Shown: piece after piece, positions 43,391 to 55,664 of the stretch
Numbering within the stretch: position 1 is the stretch's first letter
How the letters are laid out: each line of letters opens with the position of its first letter
Assembly: GCA_017999985.1 (NCBI GenBank)
Contig: JAGNKU010000005.1
Location: forward strand, 284,627 to 348,626
Source: Phycisphaerae bacterium
GTDB lineage: Bacteria > Planctomycetota > Phycisphaerae > UBA1845 > Fen-1342
Direction: 5' to 3'
DNA: 64,000 nt
Notes under the pieces: model-generated
What the model was told of the DNA's origin: nothing
The model's database searches: none
What the model saw: only the letters and a program-made list of their open reading frames with translations
Translations under genes and position numbers: made by a program

Positions 43391-46030
43391 TCAACGCGCC
43401 CCGGCCGTCGTCGGGCGCTCCGCCGGCGAGAAATAGTGCGTCACGGTCCGCGTGCGCCACGCCAGCCCGTCAAACGTCGTCTCGCTGGCGGTCGACTTGA
43501 AGAAGTTGATCTTGCGCACCACCGGCGTCAGCTTGGCGAGGATACCGGCCAGGCGCGTGATCACCGGCCGCACGGACGGCTCGGGGATAAATGCGCCCAT
43601 CATGCCACTCACCATTGAGACGATGCCGATGCCCTTGGCGATTTCCTCGCCCAGGCCGCGCTGATCCGCGAGCGACACGCTGTCCACCGGCCCATCCGGC
43701 AGGAGCGCTTCGCTCATCACGCGGGCGTTCTTCCGCACGTTCGGGTGCTCGCCCCGCGCCGTCGCCAGACACAGGGCCACCGCGTCCGCCGATGAACCGA
43801 ACATCAGGTAGCCATCCTGGACGCCCCACACCGCCGGCTGCGGCGAGAACGAGGAATGGATGTTCTGGAAGCCGGTCAGCCGCGGATCCTCAATCTCGGA
43901 CGTGTGAATAGCCAGCATGGCGAGGCCCGCGAGGGCCGGCTGCTTCGCGATCGCGTCCGAGAGCTGCGTCGAGAGGAACCCGAGCGCCGCGCCGACCTTG
44001 GACCGGGCGGTCTCCTCGTCCTTCACCTTGACCAGCCAGACTGAGCCGCGCTCGCCGTCCAGCGTGACGCTGATGAACTGGCCATCGAGCCAGGCGACCA
44101 CGTCCCGCTGCACATCCACGCCGATCTGCTTCTGGATTTCTGCCCATTTCTGGAGCATCTCTTCGCCGACCGGGCCGGCTGCGCGGACGGAGTCCTCGAG
44201 GAACCGGTACAGGGCGCCGCAGTCCACGCCGCTGGAGACCGAGAACGAGGCGGTTTCCTCGGGCAGGTAGTGCGTGCAGTCCGTCACGGGCGGGCGCTGC
44301 CCCAAAACCGCGTAGAAGGGGTTCTTGCGGGCATCCGACACCAGGACGGCCAGCGATTCCATGTGGGTCGCGTAGCCCTCGGTGCGCTCCACCGTCGCCG
44401 CGTAGTCCATGATGCGCATCGTGGAGGTCACGCGGTCCAGGAAGTGCCGCACGACGGACAGTTCGTCGGTGGCGCTGCGCGCGCCGCGCGCCGCGGCCTG
44501 CTTGCGGGCGTTGGCCAAGGCCGCCGCAAAACGCTCGCTGCCGCGCAGGCTCTCCAAGTCCGGGTCCTTGGCGATGTGCCGCGGGCAGTAGAAACCGCCC
44601 GCGACGGCCTTCTCGAGATAGTCCAGCGCCGTGCTGGTGTGCCCGAGCAGCGCGTGGAAGCAGGCCAGGTCGTACAGCACGCGGGAGTCCTGCGGCGCGA
44701 CCGCGAAAGCCTGCTCGGCCAGCTTCAGCCCCTGCTCGTACTCCTTCTGTTCGTAAGCCTGCCAGGCCTGCAGGTGCAGTTGATAGGCCTCGCCGGTCTT
44801 GGCGGAATTCTCGATGACATCTTCGGCGCGATACTCATCAGCCAGCTCGCCGGCCCGGGCCAGCGCCGCCTTGTAGCGCGGCTCGTCGCGCAGGCTCTCG
44901 AGATCCGAGTCGGTGGAGATCTTGGTCGGCGCGTAGAAACCGGCGTTGACGGCCTGCTCCAGCCAGTCCAGCGCCTCGGTCGGCTTACCGTTCAGGGCGC
45001 TGAAGCACGCCAGGTTGTACAGAATGATCGGGCTCTTGGGACTGATCTCATAGGCCTTCTGCGTGCAGGCCAGCGCCTGGGCGTAGTCGCGCTGCCGGTA
45101 CGCCTGGATCGCTTGCGAGGTCAGCGCGCTCGCCTTCGGCTCCATGCTCCAGTCCAGCGGCAGGTCTTTGGGCGCCCCGGCGACACTGAAGACACCCTCC
45201 ATCATGGTCTGCATGGACGTGGCCAGCGCCTGCATGTCAAAAAACGTCATGCTGTCTTCGGCCTGTGGCAGCTTGGCAAATGCGGCCTTGAAGCGCGGGT
45301 CCGCGCCGACGGCCGTCTTCGACCCGCTCTTGTTGATCAGTTCGAGCACGTCATCCAGCAGCGGCTCGCCCACCGCAATGATGATGATGTCGTCGCGCAG
45401 CGCCAGCGCGGCCGGCGCCGCGGGCACTTCGCTGGCCCACGCAGTCAGGCTCATCGTGGTGACCGACGCACCATGACGCTGGCCGCGCTCGAGCGCGAGC
45501 GCCTCCGCGCCGCTCAGCCGGTTGATCTCCTCCACGATCGCGCCCAGGATCGCCTCCAGCCCCGTGAAATTCTGCGCGGCCCCCTCCGGAGTGCCGCGCA
45601 GGAGCCAGACCATCTGCGGCATCACGGCGACCCCCTGGCCGCCGATCTTGAGTGGCTGCGCCAGCCGCTCGGCAAATACCATCTCCTTCCCCGCCAACTG
45701 CTCCCAGTCGACGCCGGCCAGCAGTTGCGTCGCGCGGTCCTTGAGCCGCATGAACTCCGCCTTCTGGTCACCCTGGAAAAGGGTGCCGAGCAGCTCGAGC
45801 AAATCGGTGCCCACGCCACTCTGACGCAGGGCCGTGAAGACCTCGTCCCAGTAACGGTCGAGAAAGTCGCGCTCGGGGTTGTGCCGCCCCGCAACGAACA
45901 GGAACACGTCGTTCGGCACGTACCCGGCCAGCGTGAACTCCGCCCGGTTGGATTCCGCCGGCGGCGCCGGGATCACGGTCAGCAGGGTGCTGATCAACAC
46001 GCCACCCCAGTAGTGTGCGATGAGATTCAT
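43391..46030 (-). CDS. Large protein with two internal TPR modules (function unknown)
   Basis: The 879-residue protein starts with a short hydrophobic segment (about 8-22) that may be a signal or anchor. Residues 30-300 and about 530-870 look like two alpha/beta halves of one DUF3352-like domain. Between them are two homologous TPR modules (about 305-396 and 418-512). Both carry ILYNLACFSAL- or VLYDLACFHAL-type helices, an ALDWLEQAV/ALDYLEKAV helix and a DLESLR element. No catalytic motif was found. The gene ends 45 bases before the metallopeptidase-like gene. Confidence 0.75.
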   Translation of the reverse strand: MNLIAHYWGGVLISTLLTVIPAPPAESNRAEFTLAGYVPNDVFLFVAGRHNPERDFLDRYWDEVFTALRQSGVGTDLLELLGTLFQGDQKAEFMRLKDRATQLLAGVDWEQLAGKEMVFAERLAQPLKIGGQGVAVMPQMVWLLRGTPEGAAQNFTGLEAILGAIVEEINRLSGAEALALERGQRHGASVTTMSLTAWASEVPAAPAALALRDDIIIIAVGEPLLDDVLELINKSGSKTAVGADPRFKAAFAKLPQAEDSMTFFDMQALATSMQTMMEGVFSVAGAPKDLPLDWSMEPKASALTSQAIQAYRQRDYAQALACTQKAYEISPKSPIILYNLACFSALNGKPTEALDWLEQAVNAGFYAPTKISTDSDLESLRDEPRYKAALARAGELADEYRAEDVIENSAKTGEAYQLHLQAWQAYEQKEYEQGLKLAEQAFAVAPQDSRVLYDLACFHALLGHTSTALDYLEKAVAGGFYCPRHIAKDPDLESLRGSERFAAALANARKQAAARGARSATDELSVVRHFLDRVTSTMRIMDYAATVERTEGYATHMESLAVLVSDARKNPFYAVLGQRPPVTDCTHYLPEETASFSVSSGVDCGALYRFLEDSVRAAGPVGEEMLQKWAEIQKQIGVDVQRDVVAWLDGQFISVTLDGERGSVWLVKVKDEETARSKVGAALGFLSTQLSDAIAKQPALAGLAMLAIHTSEIEDPRLTGFQNIHSSFSPQPAVWGVQDGYLMFGSSADAVALCLATARGEHPNVRKNARVMSEALLPDGPVDSVSLADQRGLGEEIAKGIGIVSMVSGMMGAFIPEPSVRPVITRLAGILAKLTPVVRKINFFKSTASETTFDGLAWRTRTVTHYFSPAERPTTAGAR

Positions 46031-46213
46031 GGTCCGGGCTCCTTGTCTACGGCGAGTGCCGGTCGTGTGTGCGTGTCACCCGCGCTGCAGGTCACGCGGC
46101 GCCCGGCACGGGCCAGGCGGCGTACCTAATCCGCAATGCGCCGTTGCGCCGCCGCGCGCCTCAGTGTCACCGGAATTTGTGGTACCCCGTGCGGCCGCGG
46201 GATGGCCGCCGGC

Positions 46214-49200
46214 TCAGCCCCCGTCGCGGGCCGCGCCGGACAGGGCTTCGAGCTTCTGGCGCCACTCGGTCGCCTGGGCCGGCTTGCCCCAGGTCTCATA
46301 AAGTCGCACGACCCGGCTCACGGCCCGGCGCTGGTTGTCGACGGGTACCCCCTCGCGCGCCACCAGGGCCGCGCACGCCCCCAGCAGCAGCGGCTCCGCC
46401 TCCGCGAGCTTGCCGCTCGCCGCGAGCGCGGCCCCCAACTGGCTGTTGGTTTCGGCAATCAGCCAACTGCCCGCGGGCAACGACTTTTCCCGCAGGGCGA
46501 CGCACCCGCGCAGGAGCGCGACGGCCTCGTCGTAGCGCCCGTCGCGCAGGAGCGCTTCGCTGCGGCGGACGACGTCCGCGCCGGGCGCCGGGTGGATGTT
46601 GAGCGCGGGGCCCAGCCGCGCCGCCAGCCCCTCCCAGGACGCGCTGGCCGCCGCGACGAAATCGCCGCTCTCGAAGAGGTACTCAGCGAGCTGCGCCTCG
46701 AGCTCCTTGCGGTCGTACGGCCCGCCCGCCCGGGCCTGGGCGAGCGCGCGCCGCTGCGCGTCGACGGCCTGCCGCAGGTCGCCATTCGCCCGGTATGCCA
46801 GGGCCAGCGTCTCCAGCAGCCCCGCGTCCTGGCCGCCGTCCAGCTCGACGGCACGCCGGGCGACCGGGAGGGCCGCCTGAGCATCACGCAGATCGGCCGG
46901 CTCGCAGTGCAGCAGCTCCCAAGCATAGGCGTGCAGCGCGGCTGCATCGGCCGTGGGACGCTCCGCCGCGCGCTGCAGCCGGGCGAGACGCTCGGCGATC
47001 AGCGGGCGGATCGCGTCCAAATTGCCCGCCACCTGCAGGACCCGCAGCAGGTTGTTCATCGCGATCAACGTCCGCGGATGGTCGGTCCCCAGGACCTGAC
47101 AATCGATTTCATAGGCCCGGCGGAAGACCGCCTCGGCCGCGGCGCTGTCGCGCTGGTCCTCCCGAAGCAGCCCGAGGTTGGTCAGCACATCCGCGGTGGT
47201 CGGGTGCTCTTCGCCAAGCGTGCGGCGGCTCAGGTCGAGTGCCCGCTGCAGCAGGCGCTCGGCTTCGTCGAGCCGGCCGAGTACCCGACAAACTGCGCCG
47301 AGATGCGCCGCGGACTCGATCGTCTGGCGATCTTCCTCGCCAAGCACGCGCTGCTGGATGCCCAGCGTCTGGCGGTGAATGACCTCTGCTTCCTCGAACC
47401 GGCCCGGACCCCAAAGCGCCAGCGCGAGCTCGGTCATCGTCGCCAGCGTGTCCGGGTGCTCTTCGCCCAGCACCCGCCGCTGCGTCGCTGCCGTGGCGCG
47501 CAGGAGCGCTTCGGCCTCGGCGAACTGGCCGCGGACGCGCAGCACGCCGGCCAGCGCACGGCTGGCCCGCAGCGTCTCGTGGTGCTCCGCGCCCAGCACG
47601 CGCACTTGGGTCTCCTGCGCGGCCCGCAGGTGCGTCTCGGCGACCGGGTACAGCCCGAGGGCGGCGTACGTCTCACCGAGGGTCATGCGGATCGCCGCCT
47701 CGACTTCCGGCTGCGCGGCCAGGGCGCCCTGCTCGATCTTGCGGGCCGCCTCGTCCAGCGCGTAGCGCACGCTGACCTCGCGGCCCAGCGCCTGGCTCGG
47801 ATCGACCGACCGCAGCATCTCCTGGAGAAACGCGTTGATGGTCGCGGACCGGTCGGCCTGCTTCCGGGCCTCGGCGGCGGCCGCCTCGGCGCGCACCTGG
47901 TGCTCCTGGGCCCTGACGCGCGCCTGCTGGGCCGCGTCGCGCTCAAACTCCAGCGCGTCGCGGGCGCGATTCACCTGGATCAGCGCCGTCGTCGCGAGCG
48001 AGAGCCCACTCAGCAGCGCCGCAATGACGATCGCACTCGCCAGCACACCGACCCGGTGCCGCCGGATGAACTTGCCCACGCGGTACGTGACGCCCGGCGG
48101 GCCGGCGACCACCGGTTCGTGCCGCAGGTGCCGCTCGATGTCGTCCGCCAGGTCCTTGGCCGTGGCATAGCGCCGCGTGCGGTCCTTCTCGAGCGCCTTC
48201 ATCGTGATCCAGTCCAGATCGCCGTGCAGCAGGCGCGGCAACGCGGCCGGCAGGCACTGCCGACGGACGGCGATGTCCGGGCCCCGGGCGAGCAGAGTCT
48301 GGACGCGCAGGGTCAGCTTGGGCGGCTCGACCTCGCGAATAATCCGCTTGATTTCGTCAAACGACGATTGCCGCAGCGTGGCCGAATCGAACGGCGTCGC
48401 CCCGACCAGCAGCTCGTACAGCAACACGCCCAGTGAATAAATGTCGGTGCGCGTGTCGACATCCAGCGCGCCGCCTGCGAGCTGGTCCGGGCTCATGTAC
48501 TCGGGCGTGCCGAGGAATTGCTGGAACCCGGTGAAGAGCGTCTTCTCGGTGAGCCGCTGGCTGGTCGCCTTGGCAATGCCGAAGTCGATGACCTTCGCGA
48601 CCGGCTGGTCGTCCTGGATCGTCACCAACACGTTGCTGGGCTTCAGGTCGCGGTGAATGATGCCCTTCTGGTGCGCGTGCTGGATCGCATGGCAAACCGG
48701 CAGGAACAGGCGCAGCCGCTCCGCCAGCGGCAACTTGTGCTCGTCGCAGTAGTTGGTGATCCGCACCCCCTTCACCAGCTCCATCACGAAGTACGGCCGG
48801 CCGGCCTCGGTCGCGCCGCCATCGAGCACGCGGGCAATGTTCGGGTGATCCATCAGCGCCAGCGCCTGCCGCTCCGCTTCGAAGCGGGCGATGACCTCGC
48901 GCGTGTCCATGCCCAGCTTGATGATTTTCAGCGCGACCTTCCGGCGAACCGGCTGCTCCTGCTCGGCCAAGTAGACAACGCCGAAGCCGCCCTCCCCGAT
49001 TTCCTGCAACAGCCGGTAATGACCGATCCGCGTCCCGATCAACTCGTTGGTGGGTTGGCTTTTCAGGGTCGCGTCCGGGTCGACGGCGGGCACGTCCAGG
49101 AACGAGCCGACGCGCTCGTGCGCGCTGAGCAATCCCTCGACGTGCGCGCGCAGTGCGGAATCGTCGCCGCACGCCTCAGCGAGGAACGCGCTCCGCTCGG

Positions 49201-49267
49201 CCCAGGAGTCCTTCTCCAACGCCGCACAGAACAGGCTCTCCAGCTTTTCGTGATCCCGCGTCGCCAC
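46214..49267 (-). CDS. Membrane Ser/Thr protein kinase with TPR extracytoplasmic domain
   Basis: The 1017-residue protein has a short N-terminal region and a Hanks-type kinase domain (about 83-380): glycine loop GEGGFGVVY (91-99), Lys114, catalytic loop HRDLKPSN (205-212) and DFG (228-230). A membrane helix (about 406-430) then leads to a long Ala/Arg-rich TPR array (about 470-980), with repeats such as EHHETLRASRALAGVLRV and EHPDTLATMTELALAL. It is probably a receptor-type kinase with the TPR part outside the cytoplasm. It follows a sigma-factor gene by 107 bases; the pair is a common planctomycete arrangement. Confidence 0.93.
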   Translation of the reverse strand: MATRDHEKLESLFCAALEKDSWAERSAFLAEACGDDSALRAHVEGLLSAHERVGSFLDVPAVDPDATLKSQPTNELIGTRIGHYRLLQEIGEGGFGVVYLAEQEQPVRRKVALKIIKLGMDTREVIARFEAERQALALMDHPNIARVLDGGATEAGRPYFVMELVKGVRITNYCDEHKLPLAERLRLFLPVCHAIQHAHQKGIIHRDLKPSNVLVTIQDDQPVAKVIDFGIAKATSQRLTEKTLFTGFQQFLGTPEYMSPDQLAGGALDVDTRTDIYSLGVLLYELLVGATPFDSATLRQSSFDEIKRIIREVEPPKLTLRVQTLLARGPDIAVRRQCLPAALPRLLHGDLDWITMKALEKDRTRRYATAKDLADDIERHLRHEPVVAGPPGVTYRVGKFIRRHRVGVLASAIVIAALLSGLSLATTALIQVNRARDALEFERDAAQQARVRAQEHQVRAEAAAAEARKQADRSATINAFLQEMLRSVDPSQALGREVSVRYALDEAARKIEQGALAAQPEVEAAIRMTLGETYAALGLYPVAETHLRAAQETQVRVLGAEHHETLRASRALAGVLRVRGQFAEAEALLRATAATQRRVLGEEHPDTLATMTELALALWGPGRFEEAEVIHRQTLGIQQRVLGEEDRQTIESAAHLGAVCRVLGRLDEAERLLQRALDLSRRTLGEEHPTTADVLTNLGLLREDQRDSAAAEAVFRRAYEIDCQVLGTDHPRTLIAMNNLLRVLQVAGNLDAIRPLIAERLARLQRAAERPTADAAALHAYAWELLHCEPADLRDAQAALPVARRAVELDGGQDAGLLETLALAYRANGDLRQAVDAQRRALAQARAGGPYDRKELEAQLAEYLFESGDFVAAASASWEGLAARLGPALNIHPAPGADVVRRSEALLRDGRYDEAVALLRGCVALREKSLPAGSWLIAETNSQLGAALAASGKLAEAEPLLLGACAALVAREGVPVDNQRRAVSRVVRLYETWGKPAQATEWRQKLEALSGAARDGG

Positions 49268-49374
49268 TACCTCGTTCCCGCCTTGCTCCCTGTCGCCGCA
49301 CCGGGACGGTTCCCGGGGCCGCGGCCTGCCTCCACGACATCATGCGCCGCCACGATCAGCGGCGCCTCAGTCCC

Positions 49375-49950
49375 TTATGTCTTCGCTTCGGGCTGGTCGC
49401 CCTTCGCCACCTCGTAATACAACCACGTGCGGGCGAACGTCCAATATCGATCAGCCGTCGCCCGCGAAATGCCCAGCACCCGCCCCGCCTGCTCCACGGT
49501 CAGGCCCGCGAAGTAACGCAGCTTCACCAGCTCGGCTTTCACGGGGTCCTCGCCACTCAGCTTCCCCAGCGCCTCGTCGAGCGCCACGAGGTCGATCGAG
49601 TCGGGCATGACGATCGCATCCGCTTCGTCGATCTCTCGGCCCGGTCGCCCCCCGCCGCGCTTGATTCGCGCCTTCCGCCGCGCACACTCGACCAGGATCC
49701 GCCGCATCGCCTCGGCCGCCGCCGTGAAGAAATGCGCGCTGTTGTCGAATTCCGCCCCACTACCGCCCAGCAACCGCAGGTACGCCTCGTGCACCAGCGC
49801 CGTCGCCTGGAGCGTCTGGCCCGGCCGCTCATGCGCGAGCTTCGCCGCCGCCAGCCGGCGCAGCTCGTCGTAGACCGCGACCAGGAGCCGGTCCACCGCG
49901 GCCCGGTCGCCCCTTCGCAGTTCTTCGAGAATGCGCGTGACTTCGGTCAT
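49375..49950 (-). CDS. ECF-type sigma factor (planctomycete/acidobacterial group)
   Basis: The 191-residue sigma factor resembles the ECF group often paired with Ser/Thr kinases. Region 2 is VHEAYLRLLGG with AHFFTAAAEAMRRILVECAR. Region 4 ends LTVEQAGRVLGISRATADRYW. By that genomic context it may be regulated by the kinase 107 bases downstream, for instance by phosphorylation; this is inferred. It is upstream of the kinase and read in the same direction. carA is 102 bases upstream but probably in another unit. Confidence 0.88.
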   Translation of the reverse strand: MTEVTRILEELRRGDRAAVDRLLVAVYDELRRLAAAKLAHERPGQTLQATALVHEAYLRLLGGSGAEFDNSAHFFTAAAEAMRRILVECARRKARIKRGGGRPGREIDEADAIVMPDSIDLVALDEALGKLSGEDPVKAELVKLRYFAGLTVEQAGRVLGISRATADRYWTFARTWLYYEVAKGDQPEAKT

Positions 49951-50052
49951 GGGTCGCCCGTCGTACCCGGCCGTGCAGCGTTGGGCCTCGTCTTCAGAGT
50001 CTGCCCCAAGCGAGCGCGGGATGCAACCCAGCCGGCCCCTGCCGCGGATCAG

Positions 50053-51212
50053 TCATCCGGCCCGGTCCGCCGCCGCAAACACCGCCGCGATGTCGCCGCC
50101 CGTCCCCACCCCTTCCACGAACCGGCGGAATAGGTAGCCGGCGTCATGCGGCCCGGGGCTGGCCTCCGGGTGGAACTGGACGCAGGCGATGCGGTGGTCG
50201 CGGTGGAGATAGCCTTCGAGGCTGCCGTCATTGAGATTCACATGCGTGACAGTGCCGCCGGCACGCTCCAGCGACGCGGCATCCACCGCAAAACCGTGGT
50301 TCTGGCTCGTGATCTCGACGCGCCCGCTGACGCGGTTGAGCACGGGCATGTTGGCCCCGTGATGGCCAAAGCTCAGCTTGTAGGTCTGCGCCCCCATGGC
50401 CAGCGCCAGAAGCTGGTGCCCCAGACAGATGCCCAGCATCGGCACCGCACCCAGCAGGCTCCGCAGCGTGGCAATCAGATCGGTCACCGCCGCCGGATCG
50501 CCGGGTCCGTTGCCCACCAGCAGCCCGGCGGGCCGCAGCGCGCGGATCTCGGCAGCGCTGGCCGACGCGGGAACGACCGTGAGCAAGCCACCCCACTCGG
50601 CCAGGTGCCGCAAAATGTTGTGCTTGATTCCGCAATCGAGGGCAACGATGCGCGCGGCTGCCGTCGGGCGCGGCGGGGCAGGTTCATCGCCGAGTCGCAC
50701 CAGCGGCTGATCCCACGCGGCGACCTCTTTCGTCGCGACCTGTGGAACGAGGTTCGCACCGCTCATCGGCTCGGCGGCCTGCGCCCGGCGCACCAACTCC
50801 AGATCGTCGTCGATCTCCGTGGACAGCACGCCGCGCAACGCCCCGCTGATCCGCAGCCGGCGTGTCAGCGCCCGCGTGTCGACATCGGCCAGGCCGACGA
50901 TGCCGTGTTTCGCCAGGAAATCGTCCAGGGCGCGCGTCGCGCGGTAGTTGCTCGGTCGCCGGGGCAGCTCCTTGATGACCACGCCGGCGAGGAACGGCTC
51001 CCGCGCCTCGAAGTCCTCCGGATTGATGCCGGTGTTGCCCAGCAGCGGATACGTCATGGTCACGATCTGTCGGCAATACGACGGATCGGTAAACACTTCC
51101 TGGTAGCCGGTCAGGGCGGTGTTGAAGACGACCTCGCCAGCGCGTGTGCCCGCCGCGCCGAAGGCCTGCCCGGCGAAGATGCAGCCGTTCTCCAGGGCGA
51201 GCTTGCAGCGCA

Positions 51213-51213
<1 letters not shown>
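50053..51213 (-). CDS. carA: Carbamoyl-phosphate synthase small chain
   Basis: The 386-residue glutaminase subunit supplies ammonia to CarB. The nucleophile Cys is in GICLGHQLLAL, and the His-Glu pair is in QFHPEASPGP. The N-terminal domain has the usual LTGYQEVFTDPSYCRQIVT. Its ATG shares one base with the carB stop (TGATG). The order carB-then-carA is the reverse of the usual carAB. No separate promoter was found, so it probably follows carB from the argR promoter. Confidence 0.97.
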
Positions 51214-54983
<3,770 letters not shown>

Positions 54984-55014
54984 GCGTGTCTGGCCTTGCC
55001 GGGGAGCGGCCCCG

Positions 55015-55527
55015 TCAGGAGTCGGGCGGTTCGGTCGAACCCGCCGGGTTGGGCGCAGCGCCGTGCGGCGTCTTCAGGTGGGCGAGCACGCGGCCCTGCG
55101 CCGCCCGGCTGTGGACGGCCACGAACACCGTGTCGTCCCCCGCGATCGTGCCGGCAATCTCCGGCAGGGCCAACCGGTCGAGTTCCACGGCCAGCGCGCT
55201 CGCGGCCCCGATGGGCGTCTTCACGATGAGCAGGTTCGCGCCGACCGGCGTCACACCCACGATTAATTCGTCAGGCGGGGTCCCGCGGCCGTCGGGGCGG
55301 CGCGCCGCGGCCACCCGGCCGGCGGGCACGTAACGGCCATTGAGCTTGACCAGCCCTAGCTCGCGCACGTCACGACTGACGCTCGCCTGCGCGGCAGAGA
55401 ACCCCCGCCGGTTGAGCAAGCGCACAAGCTGGTTCTGGTTCCGGATGGGCTGCTGGCGAACCAAACGGAGAAGCGCCGCCTGACGTTCGCGCTTCTGGCG
55501 CACAGCCACCTGGTGCGGTTTATTCAC
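55015..55527 (-). CDS. argR: Arginine repressor ArgR
   Basis: The 170-residue repressor has the winged-helix N-terminal domain (about 10-65, with [18 protein letters not shown]) and the C-terminal oligomerisation/arginine-binding domain ending in [12 protein letters not shown]. ArgR acts as a hexamer with arginine as co-repressor. The GTG at 55527 lies inside a palindrome and just after a strong -10. No ribosome site precedes it, suggesting a leaderless message; internal GTG codons (residues 7 and 9) also lack one. The tail after VLAHLKT is Pro/Ser-rich. Confidence 0.95.
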   Translation of the reverse strand: MNKPHQVAVRQKRERQAALLRLVRQQPIRNQNQLVRLLNRRGFSAAQASVSRDVRELGLVKLNGRYVPAGRVAAARRPDGRGTPPDELIVGVTPVGANLLIVKTPIGAASALAVELDRLALPEIAGTIAGDDTVFVAVHSRAAQGRVLAHLKTPHGAAPNPAGSTEPPDS

Positions 55528-55540
55528 TGCAGCGTGAATA
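55521..55540. promoter_or_regulatory. Putative ArgR operator overlapping the argR start
   Basis: TATTCAC and GTGAATA form a perfect seven-base inverted repeat with a six-base spacer. The half-sites contain ATTCA and TGAAT, the half-sites of classical ARG boxes, here with the order reversed and a wider spacer. The palindrome covers the GTG start, the predicted transcription start and part of the -10, so bound ArgR would block initiation. Autoregulation of argR-carB-carA is inferred. Confidence 0.6.
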
Positions 55541-55565
55541 TTACGCTTCCGGCCCGTCGTGTCAA
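55538..55565 (-). promoter_or_regulatory. Near-consensus promoter of argR-carB-carA
   Basis: On the minus strand TTGACA (55565-55560) and TAATAT (55543-55538) are spaced by 16 bases. The -35 is perfect and the -10 is five of six. The start point, about seven bases downstream, would fall near 55531, only a few bases before the GTG at 55527. Confidence 0.7.
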
Positions 55566-55664
55566 GCCGCGCCCGCGTGCATCGGCGCCCCGACCAGGCA
55601 TAATACGCGCAAGCGCCGTCGCGGTGACGTGCGCTGGAAGTGCTTCGCATCCGAGGGCAGCCCG

